A stretch of 28,341 nt of DNA from assembly GCA_947631525.1 (NCBI GenBank), contig CANRLQ010000003.1, positions 1 through 28,341 of the forward strand. Direction: 5' to 3'. Position 1 is the stretch's first letter; each line of letters opens with the position of its first letter. Origin of the DNA: an uncultured Bacilli bacterium. Lineage in GTDB: Bacteria > Bacillota_I > Bacilli_A > RF39 > UBA660. Shown here piece after piece: positions 21,670 through 28,341 of the stretch. Position numbers and translations under genes: made by a program. The notes beneath the pieces were generated by a model. The model ran no database searches. It worked only from the letters and a program-made list of their open reading frames with translations, and was not told where the DNA came from.

Positions 21670-24270
21670 ATGAATAAATATAAGTACGATATATCAATAA
21701 TAATACCCGTTTATAATAATGAAAATTATATAGATGAATGTATGCATTCAATTATAAATCAAAATTTCAATTTAAATAGGATACAAATTATTTTAATAAA
21801 TGATGGATCTAAAGATAACAGTTTAAATGTAATGAAAAAATATAAAAGAAAAAATATTTTAATAATTGATAAAGAAAATACAGGTGTATCAGATACAAGA
21901 AATATTGGAATGAAAAAGGCAGAAGGAAAATATATTTTATTTTTAGATTCTGATGATACATTATCAAAAAATACTTGTAGGGAATTATTTAATTTATTTG
22001 AAAAATATTATGATGAAATAGATTTAATAACTTATCCAATCATTTATAATATAAATGGTAAATTAAAATCCCACTTTAGATATAAAAGATTATATACTAA
22101 TGGTACTGGTGTATATGATTTAAATGAAAATTATAACCTAATTCAAACAACAGTAAATATCATTATAAAAAATAATTTTGAAAATAATTTAATGTTTGAT
22201 ATAAATCAAAATTTTTCAGAAGATGAAAGATTTGCTACAGAAATTTTAATGAAAAAAAGAAAAATTGGTTTTTGTGAAGAGGCAACTTATTATTATAGAA
22301 GACATGTTGGTACAGCTAATGATACAATAGCTAATGCTTATTATACCTTTGAAAATATAACAAGCTACTATGAATATTTGTTTAAAAAATATGAAGAAAA
22401 TAATAAAATTCCTAAATATATTCAGACTCTTTACATAAATAATATACGTTGGCGTCTTATACAAAATGCTTTTTATCCATATCATTATGAAAAACGAGAA
22501 TATGAAAAAGCATTAAAAAGAATAAAGAATTTAATAAAAAAAATAGATGTTGATGTTGTACTATCACTACCTTATTCAAAATTTCATAAATTTTATATTC
22601 TAAAGCTTCAAGGAAAAAATCCAATTGTAGAAGTTGGAAAAAAAGGAAAATATAAAATTATTTGTGATGAAAATATTGTTGATGAAGAAGATGGAATAAA
22701 ATCAGTAGTAAATAAGTTTAAAATAAGGGATAATAAAATTATTTTAAATGGTGATTTTTTAACATTAGCATTTGAAATCGAAAAACCTATAATATATTTA
22801 ACTACTGTTGATAAAAATAATAATAAAACAACTAAGCAAATTGATACATATGTTACTAATAATTCATATTATCAATGTGATACTAAAACAAATACAATTT
22901 ATGGATATAAATTAAATATTGATTTAAATTCTATAAAAGAATTTAAATTATATGCAGAATTAAAAAAAGTTAAAGTTCCAATTAATTTTAAATTTAATCG
23001 TTTTTCATCAAGGAAAATATATAAATCTAATATTAGAGTAGCATATTCGAAAAAAAGATTTGTTATTACTAAGAACTCTATTTATTTTAAAATAAAAGAT
23101 GGAATAAAAAACTTAATTGTTTATATGATTAAAAATCCTAAAATAATTCTTAATCGCTTGCTTGCTAAAACATATATTAAAAATAAAGAAATATGGTTAT
23201 ATACAGATAAGTCTGGCTTATTTGATAATGCATATATACAATTTAAACATGATATATTAAAAAATGATGGTATTAAAAGATATTATGTTTATAATGAATC
23301 TTTTGATAAAATAAAAGATAAATTTACTAAAGAGGAAAGAAAGAAGTTAGTTAAATTTAAAAGTATAAAGCATAAAAGACTTTACTTAAGATGTGATAAA
23401 ATTTTAAGTTCTTTCTCAGATTTACAAGTTTATTGTCCTTTTAATAGTAAAATTAAGTGGTATGCAGATATTATAAATTATGATTTTATTTATTTACAAC
23501 ATGGTATATTACATGCTAATTTGATAAAAATGTATTCTAAAGAATTTACTCAAATTGATAAATTTGTTATATCTTCTAATTTTGAAGAACAAAACTTAAT
23601 ATCAAATTACAATTATGATAAGGAAGATTTTATAAAAACTGGTATGCCTAGAATGAGTTTAGAAAACAATAAAATAAAACAAAAAAATAAAATTTTATAT
23701 GCACCTTCTTGGAGACAATATTTGATAGGTAATTTAGTAAATAATAAGAGAAAATTAAAAACAAATATATTTTTAAATTCTACATATTTTAAAGAAATAT
23801 ATGCATTTTTACATTCTAAAGAATTGCAAGAATTTTTAGAAAAAAATGATTATAAATTAGATTTTAAATTACATCCAATATTTAAGGATTATTCACATTT
23901 ATTCGAATTAAGAAATGTTAAAAATATTGAAATAAGTTTTGGAAAAACAAAAATAGAAGAATATAAAATTTTTATAACAGATTTTTCATCTTTTCAGTTT
24001 GATTTTGTTAAGTTAAAAAGACCAATTATCTATTTTGTACCTGATATGGTAGAGTTTAAGGCAGGACTTCATACATATAGAGAATTAGATTTAAAATATG
24101 AAGATGCTTTTGGAAAACTATGTTTAGATAGTAAAGATTTATTAAATGAAATAAAAAGAATAGATAAAAATAATTGTAAAATTGATAGTAAATATTTAAA
24201 AAGAATGGATAAATTTTTCTTAGATATAAAAAATCCATGTGATGAGATATATAATGAATTAATTAAGTAA
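21670..24270 (+). CDS. Bifunctional GT2 glycosyltransferase - TagF/TagB-like glycerophosphotransferase
   Basis: This 866-residue cytoplasmic, membrane-associated enzyme has two catalytic units. Residues about 5-240 are a GT-A family 2 glycosyltransferase (ISIIIPVYNNENYIDEC, ILINDGSKDNS, metal-binding DSDD near 97-100, and RHVGTAND at the end). Residues about 250-480 are a linker with beta-rich segments. Residues about 500-860 are a CDP-glycerol:poly(glycerophosphate) glycerophosphotransferase type domain: YLQHGILHAN near 609-618, ILYAPSWRQ, FKLHPIFKDYSH and ITDFSSFQFDF near 768-778. It probably builds a glycosylated, phosphodiester-linked wall or capsule polymer; the exact linkage cannot be read. 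It is co-transcribed with the deacetylase and ends in a terminator. Confidence 0.88.
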   Translation: MNKYKYDISIIIPVYNNENYIDECMHSIINQNFNLNRIQIILINDGSKDNSLNVMKKYKRKNILIIDKENTGVSDTRNIGMKKAEGKYILFLDSDDTLSKNTCRELFNLFEKYYDEIDLITYPIIYNINGKLKSHFRYKRLYTNGTGVYDLNENYNLIQTTVNIIIKNNFENNLMFDINQNFSEDERFATEILMKKRKIGFCEEATYYYRRHVGTANDTIANAYYTFENITSYYEYLFKKYEENNKIPKYIQTLYINNIRWRLIQNAFYPYHYEKREYEKALKRIKNLIKKIDVDVVLSLPYSKFHKFYILKLQGKNPIVEVGKKGKYKIICDENIVDEEDGIKSVVNKFKIRDNKIILNGDFLTLAFEIEKPIIYLTTVDKNNNKTTKQIDTYVTNNSYYQCDTKTNTIYGYKLNIDLNSIKEFKLYAELKKVKVPINFKFNRFSSRKIYKSNIRVAYSKKRFVITKNSIYFKIKDGIKNLIVYMIKNPKIILNRLLAKTYIKNKEIWLYTDKSGLFDNAYIQFKHDILKNDGIKRYYVYNESFDKIKDKFTKEERKKLVKFKSIKHKRLYLRCDKILSSFSDLQVYCPFNSKIKWYADIINYDFIYLQHGILHANLIKMYSKEFTQIDKFVISSNFEEQNLISNYNYDKEDFIKTGMPRMSLENNKIKQKNKILYAPSWRQYLIGNLVNNKRKLKTNIFLNSTYFKEIYAFLHSKELQEFLEKNDYKLDFKLHPIFKDYSHLFELRNVKNIEISFGKTKIEEYKIFITDFSSFQFDFVKLKRPIIYFVPDMVEFKAGLHTYRELDLKYEDAFGKLCLDSKDLLNEIKRIDKNNCKIDSKYLKRMDKFFLDIKNPCDEIYNELIK

Positions 24271-24280
24271 TAATTATATT

Positions 24281-24306
24281 AAGATAACATGTTGTTATCT
24301 TTTTTT
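24281..24306 (+). terminator. Terminator of the deacetylase-GT2/TagF operon
   Basis: AAGATAAC (24281-24288) pairs with GTTATCTT (24294-24301) around ATGTT, followed by five Ts. Confidence 0.85.
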
Positions 24307-24331
24307 ACAAAATATATTAAAGGAGAGAAAA

Positions 24332-25189
24332 ATGAAAAAAATTAAAAAAGCTGTAATAGCAGTAGCTGGTATGGGGACAAGATTTTATCCTATCACAAAA
24401 GTTTTACCAAAAGAGATGTTACCAATTATTGATAAACCAATTTTATCTTATATCATAGATGAAGTAGTAGAAAGTGGAATTGAAGAAATAATATTGATTA
24501 TAAGTAAGGAAAAAGAATTAATAAGAAATTATTATAGCCAAAATATAAAATTAGAAATGTCACTTAAAGAAAAAAATAAATTAAACGAATTACAAGTAAT
24601 AAAGGATATTGTACCAAATAATATTAAAATATCTTATGTAATTCAGGATAAGCCTTTAGGTACTGCTCATGCTATAAATTTAGCTAAAGATTATATTAAT
24701 GATGAACCATTTGCAATTATTTTTGGTGATGATATTGTTGATTCAAAAGTACCTGTCTTAAAACAGATGATAGATATTTATAAAAAATATGATTGTAATG
24801 TATTTGCTGCTAAGGAAGTCGATAAAAGTAATGTAAATAAATATGGTATTTTAAAATATAAAAATGATTCAACTAAAGAGGTTGAATGTATTGTTGAAAA
24901 ACCAAATATTAATGAGGCACCAAGTTCTTTAGCAACTATTGGTAGATATATAGTTAAACCGGAAGTATTTAAAGAAATAAGTACTTTAGAAAAAGTAAAT
25001 AGAGAATATATTTTAACAGATGCATTTGAAAAAATGATGAAATATCAGTCTTTTTATGCCTGTGAATTTGATGGAAAACATTTTGATACAGGTAATAAAT
25101 TAGAATACATTGAAGCAGTGATAAACTATGCATTAAATGATTCTAAATATAGTGAATACGTAAAAGAGTTTATTAAGAAAAATATATAA
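24332..25189 (+). CDS. galU: UTP--glucose-1-phosphate uridylyltransferase
   Basis: This cytoplasmic enzyme makes UDP-glucose from UTP and glucose-1-phosphate. The nucleotide-binding signature is complete near the start (AGMGTRFYPITKVLPKEMLP, about 12-31), followed by DKPILSYIIDEVVESGI, QDKPLGTAHA, FGDDIV (metal-binding aspartates), VEKP and FDGKHFDTGN. The length of 285 is typical. The ATG follows AAGGAGAG. It sits right after a terminator, and I see no good promoter, so expression may rely on read-through or a weak start. UDP-glucose could feed the GT2 domain encoded just upstream or glycolipid synthesis. Confidence 0.95.
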   Translation: MKKIKKAVIAVAGMGTRFYPITKVLPKEMLPIIDKPILSYIIDEVVESGIEEIILIISKEKELIRNYYSQNIKLEMSLKEKNKLNELQVIKDIVPNNIKISYVIQDKPLGTAHAINLAKDYINDEPFAIIFGDDIVDSKVPVLKQMIDIYKKYDCNVFAAKEVDKSNVNKYGILKYKNDSTKEVECIVEKPNINEAPSSLATIGRYIVKPEVFKEISTLEKVNREYILTDAFEKMMKYQSFYACEFDGKHFDTGNKLEYIEAVINYALNDSKYSEYVKEFIKKNI

Positions 25190-25198
25190 GCTCTTTTT
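25162..25198 (+). terminator. Terminator of galU
   Basis: AAAAGAGTTTA (25162-25172) pairs over 11 bp (one U-G) with TAAGCTCTTTT (25187-25197) and a T-rich run follows. The left arm lies within the last galU codons and the stop codon is inside the hairpin. Confidence 0.65.
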
Positions 25199-25213
25199 CT
25201 TTTATTTAAAATG

Positions 25214-25222
25214 TGATAAAAT
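25214..25222 (+). promoter_or_regulatory. Extended -10 promoter of yqeG-yqeH
   Basis: TGA followed by TAAAAT (25217-25222) forms an extended -10. The -35 region is only T-rich. The ATG is 21 bases downstream of the -10 and AGAGGTG lies between. Confidence 0.45.
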
Positions 25223-25243
25223 ACCAGTAATAGAGGTGTTTTA

Positions 25244-25771
25244 ATGGAAAAATATGTACCAGATATGTATAAGAAAAGTATATATGAAATAGATTATTCA
25301 AAATTAAAAGAAATTGGTATAAAATGTTTGTTATTTGATTTAGATAATACAATAGTTCCTTATAATGAAAAGATACCATCAGAAGAAACAGTAACTTTAT
25401 TTAAAAAATTAGTTTCTATGGAATTTAAGGTAATTATATTTTCTAATAGTCCTAAATTAAGAGTAAAACCAATTGGGGATATATTAAATGTAGAAGTATT
25501 TGGAAATGCTAAAAAACCATTTATAAAAAATTATTATAAAGTTTTGAATATGTATAAATTTACAGAAAACGAAGTAGCTATTATAGGGGATCAAATGTTA
25601 ACTGATATAGTAGGGGGTAATAAAGTAGGAATTACAACAATATTGGTGGAGCCTATAATTAATAAAGATCCAATTTGGACTAAGCCTAATCGTATAAGAG
25701 AAAGAAGAATTATGAAAAAATTAAGGGACAATAATTTATTTTCAAAAGGGAGATATTATGAAAAAATGTGA
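25244..25771 (+). CDS. yqeG: YqeG-family HAD phosphatase (subfamily IIIA)
   Basis: This 175-residue HAD-superfamily protein has the YqeG pattern. An N-terminal MEKYVPDMYKKSIYEIDY leads to motif I FDLDNTIVPY (D32 and D34), motif II is IFSNS, a lysine lies in NAKKPF and motif III is IGDQMLTDIVGG. The RRIMKK tail is basic. The catalytic residues are intact, but the natural substrate of the family is unknown. The gene overlaps yqeH by 14 bases, as in many firmicutes where yqeG and yqeH are paired, which suggests a link to ribosome assembly. Confidence 0.92.
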   Translation: MEKYVPDMYKKSIYEIDYSKLKEIGIKCLLFDLDNTIVPYNEKIPSEETVTLFKKLVSMEFKVIIFSNSPKLRVKPIGDILNVEVFGNAKKPFIKNYYKVLNMYKFTENEVAIIGDQMLTDIVGGNKVGITTILVEPIINKDPIWTKPNRIRERRIMKKLRDNNLFSKGRYYEKM

Positions 25772-26753
25772 AGGTTGTGGAGTTTATTTACAATCGGAAA
25801 ATCCAAATAAAATAGGATTTATAACTTCAAAAAATTTAGATAAAAATTTATGTGAACGTTGTTTTAGAATAAGAAATTATCATGATTATAAATTTGTTAA
25901 TAATAAAAATAGTGATTATATACCTATTTTAAATAAAATATCTAAAACTGGAGATTTAGTTATTCTAGTAGTAGATTTATTTAATATAAATTATGAATTA
26001 AAGGATATTTTTAAGTATCTTAATAATGATATTTTATTAGTATTAACAAAAAGAGATTTATTACCTAAATCAGTGTATGATTTAAATTTATTAAATTATT
26101 TTGATAATTTCAAATTAAAAATTATTGATAAAATTATAATAAGTAGCAAAAATAATTTTAATTTTGATTTACTAATTGAAAAAATAAATAAATACAAGAA
26201 ATCAAATAATGTATATGTTGTTGGTTTTACAAATGCTGGGAAATCGACTATGATAAATAAGTTAATTTATAATTATTCAGATAATAAATCATATATAACA
26301 ACAAGTATTTTACCATCAACAACTCTTAATAGTATCAATATAAAACTTAATGATAATATTACACTAATAGATACTCCTGGTTTATTGGATGAAGGAAATA
26401 TAATTAATAGTATTGATAAACAAAATTTAAAATTAATTATACCGAATAAGGAAATAAAACCTATTACATATCAAATTAAAACAAATCAGAGTATAATATG
26501 TAGTGATTTATTTAGAATAGATGTACCTAAAAATAATAGTTTAACTTTTTATATGTCCAATAATTTAAAATATGAAAGATATTATAAAGATACTAATAAA
26601 CTTCAAAATTTAAAAAAACATGTTATTTCTGTTGATGATGATAATGATATAGTTATAAACGGTTTAGGATTTATAAAGATTGTTAAAAAAACAAAAATTA
26701 CTGTATATATATCTAGTAATATTAAAATATATAAAAGAAAAAGTTTAATATAA
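25758..26753 (+). CDS. yqeH: Ribosome biogenesis GTPase YqeH (circularly permuted)
   Basis: This GTPase is needed for 30S subunit assembly in Bacillus. A zinc finger (CEGC at 4-7 and CERC at 32-35) precedes a permuted GTPase domain in which G4 (TKRDL, about 95-99) comes before G1 (GFTNAGKSTM, about 155-164) and G3 (DTPGL, about 206). A C-terminal domain follows. The length of 331 is a little below the usual 360. It starts within the last codons of yqeG, with GGGAGATATT upstream. The usual followers (aroE, yhbY, nadD, yqeK) are missing; a HerA-like gene comes next. Confidence 0.94.
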   Translation: MKKCEGCGVYLQSENPNKIGFITSKNLDKNLCERCFRIRNYHDYKFVNNKNSDYIPILNKISKTGDLVILVVDLFNINYELKDIFKYLNNDILLVLTKRDLLPKSVYDLNLLNYFDNFKLKIIDKIIISSKNNFNFDLLIEKINKYKKSNNVYVVGFTNAGKSTMINKLIYNYSDNKSYITTSILPSTTLNSINIKLNDNITLIDTPGLLDEGNIINSIDKQNLKLIIPNKEIKPITYQIKTNQSIICSDLFRIDVPKNNSLTFYMSNNLKYERYYKDTNKLQNLKKHVISVDDDNDIVINGLGFIKIVKKTKITVYISSNIKIYKRKSLI

Positions 26754-26765
26754 TCTTTTTTTTTT
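26733..26765 (+). terminator. Possible weak A/U-only terminator of yqeH
   Basis: An A-rich arm (26733-26743) can pair with the CTTTTTTTTTT run (26755-26765) over 11 bp, nearly all A-U. It overlaps the stop of yqeH. Its stability is doubtful. Confidence 0.35.
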
Positions 26766-26791
26766 ACAAAAAAACATGTATAATGTATAAT
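26763..26791 (+). promoter_or_regulatory. Promoter of the second HerA-like gene
   Basis: TTTACA (26763-26768), a 17-base spacer and TATAAT (26786-26791) match the consensus well. This would put the start only about 4 bases before the ATG. A second TATAAT at 26779-26784 with no good -35 would allow a leader of about 11 bases that includes AGGTGATGG. Confidence 0.5.
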
Positions 26792-26801
26792 AGGTGATGG
26801 T

Positions 26802-28341
26802 ATGATAGGTAAGATATTTAGTATTGAAGATAATACAGTCATTATTGATTTAGATATTGAACTGGATAAATTTCAAAGTTTGAACAATTTACTTGTTAGT
26901 ATGAGTGATTCAAAAAATAATATAATTGGTCAAATTGATAACATTAAAGATAATAAGGCCTATGTTAATTTGCTTGGTGAAATAATAAATGGTAAGTTTG
27001 TTTTTGGTGTTATCAGAAAACCGTCATTTGGTTCATCTGTTAAATTAGTATCAAAACAAAATGTTAAGAAAATAATAAGTGTGGAAGATTATATCGAAAA
27101 AGAACATTTATATATTGGTAAGAGTACTGTTTATGATGATATAAATGTATATGTAAGAATTAATGATTTCTTTAGTGAACACTTTGCTATTTGTGGTTCA
27201 ACAGGTAGTGGTAAATCGTGTAGTGTTGCTCGTATGATTCAAAATCTGTTCGATAAAGATAAAAGTATTCCATATAAAGCAAGTATTTTTATGTTTGATG
27301 CTTATGGAGAATATCATAGTGCTTTTAAAGAATTAAATGATAAAAATAATGGTATTAACCTAAAAGTGTACACAACTAATTTAAATTCAGAAGATAATAT
27401 ATTAAAAATCCCATTATGGTTGTTAGGCGTTGATGATTTAGCTTTATTATTGGGTGCTGATAAATCATCACAATTACAAATAATTGAAAAAGCTTTAAAA
27501 TTAGTAAGTGTTTTTGCTAAAGAAGAAAGTGAAGTTATTAAAAGTAAAAATGATATAATTGCTAGAGCAATACTTGATATATTATCAAGTGGTAGGGGTC
27601 CAGGGCAAATAAGGGATCAAGTTTTTTCCATTTTATCTTACTATAATACAAGTGAATTAAATCTTGAAACTCTTATAGAACAACCTGGTTATACTAGACC
27701 AATAAAAAATTGTTTTAATATAGATTCTACAGGTAAGATAAGAGAAATAGAGCTTATTATGAATTTTATTCAGCAATATCTAAGTGATGATTATGAACTT
27801 GATCTACCAGATGGAAGTTTTGTATATACTTTAGATGATTTAAAAGATGCTTTTGATTTTGCTTTGATAGCTGAAGGTATTTTAAAAAGCGACAAGATAT
27901 TTGATGAATTAAATATTTTGAAAGTAAGACTTCATACATTTGTAAACAGTAAAAATAGAGTTTATTTTGATTATCCTGAATATATAAGTAGAACTGAATA
28001 CATAAGAAAATTAATGACAGCTAAAGATGGAAGAAAAGCTCAGATAATAAATTTTAATATCAATTATATTGATGACAGATTAGCAAAAACAATAACTAAA
28101 ATATATTCAAAAATGTTGTTTGACTATGCTAAAAATATGAATGAAAGAGGAACATTTCCGTTCCATATTGTATTAGAAGAAGCACATAGATATGTTCAAA
28201 ATGATAATGATATTAATTTATTAGGATATAATATCTTTGAAAGAATTACAAAAGAAGGTAGAAAGTATGGAGTAGTTTTAGGATTAATTACTCAAAGACC
28301 TAGTGAACTATCAAATACTGCTTTAAGTCAATGTTCAAATT
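26802..28341 (+). CDS. HerA-like ATP-binding protein (second copy), 3' end beyond window
   Basis: The ATG at 26802 follows AGGTGATGGT and the frame stays open to the right edge (513 codons seen), so it is partial only because of the window. The layout equals that of the copy at 18972: an N-terminal barrel-like region (MIGKIFSIEDNTVIIDLDIE onward), Walker A GSTGSGKS (about 132-139), FDAYGEYHSAF, WLLGVDDLALLLGA, VLEEAHRYVQNDND and ITQRPSELSN. Protein identity to the first copy looks high through the ATPase core, and one 40-base stretch is identical at DNA level. It follows yqeH with its own promoter. Known HerA proteins pump DNA; partner and role here are unknown. Confidence 0.88.
   Translation, partial: MIGKIFSIEDNTVIIDLDIELDKFQSLNNLLVSMSDSKNNIIGQIDNIKDNKAYVNLLGEIINGKFVFGVIRKPSFGSSVKLVSKQNVKKIISVEDYIEKEHLYIGKSTVYDDINVYVRINDFFSEHFAICGSTGSGKSCSVARMIQNLFDKDKSIPYKASIFMFDAYGEYHSAFKELNDKNNGINLKVYTTNLNSEDNILKIPLWLLGVDDLALLLGADKSSQLQIIEKALKLVSVFAKEESEVIKSKNDIIARAILDILSSGRGPGQIRDQVFSILSYYNTSELNLETLIEQPGYTRPIKNCFNIDSTGKIREIELIMNFIQQYLSDDYELDLPDGSFVYTLDDLKDAFDFALIAEGILKSDKIFDELNILKVRLHTFVNSKNRVYFDYPEYISRTEYIRKLMTAKDGRKAQIINFNINYIDDRLAKTITKIYSKMLFDYAKNMNERGTFPFHIVLEEAHRYVQNDNDINLLGYNIFERITKEGRKYGVVLGLITQRPSELSNTALSQCSN

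Overview
The window is chromosomal core-type sequence from a very AT-rich, low-GC Gram-positive bacterium of the Bacilli. The gene set (FtsW/RodA, PBP5-type and VanY-type D,D-carboxypeptidases, YqeG/YqeH, YlxM, FtsY, a TagF-like teichoic-acid enzyme) points to a walled firmicute. The base composition and small-genome style suggest an uncultured gut lineage near RF39/Erysipelotrichales rather than a wall-less mollicute. TGG encodes Trp and TGA is used as a stop (the yqeG homologue and the acyltransferase), so the code is the standard one. I see no IS element, prophage, CRISPR array or rRNA.

Left part (1-9,500): a minus-strand tRNA-Gly with a near-consensus promoter. Then, on the plus strand, an unknown membrane protein and a membrane sensor with two periplasmic solute-binding-like domains and a degenerate GGDEF domain, followed by a YihY/BrkB membrane protein. 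A convergent gap at 3788-3939 looks like a structured RNA or a structured 3' UTR. After it come cell-wall genes (VanY-type and PBP5-type carboxypeptidases, a UPF0316 membrane protein, an acyltransferase) and, on the minus strand, peptide deformylase, a newly spotted 32-residue membrane peptide and L-lactate dehydrogenase.

Middle (9,500-18,960): a two-gene operon with a strong promoter encodes a TelA-family protein and a 1,145-residue protein. The large protein appears to combine degenerate internal repeats, perhaps Clp N-domain-like, with a TelA-like C-terminal helical region. A 53-residue Gly/Tyr-rich YjcZ-like protein follows on the minus strand. FtsW plus a small lipoprotein converge on RodA over a shared terminator. 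Then comes ftsY, an 83-residue membrane protein, ylxM and a HerA-like ATPase.

Right part (18,970-28,341): the HerA-like ATPase, a surface-polymer module (PgaB-like polysaccharide deacetylase, a GT2-TagF fusion, GalU), the overlapping yqeG/yqeH pair, and a second, very similar HerA-like ATPase that runs off the right edge.

Two layout habits recur. Many promoters have a TATAAT-like -10 only about 10-20 bases before the ATG, fused to an AGGTGA-type ribosome binding site. Many terminator hairpins begin inside the stop codon or the last codons. The best candidates for undescribed biology are the TelA/giant-protein operon, the duplicated stand-alone HerA ATPases and the structured 3788-3958 region.
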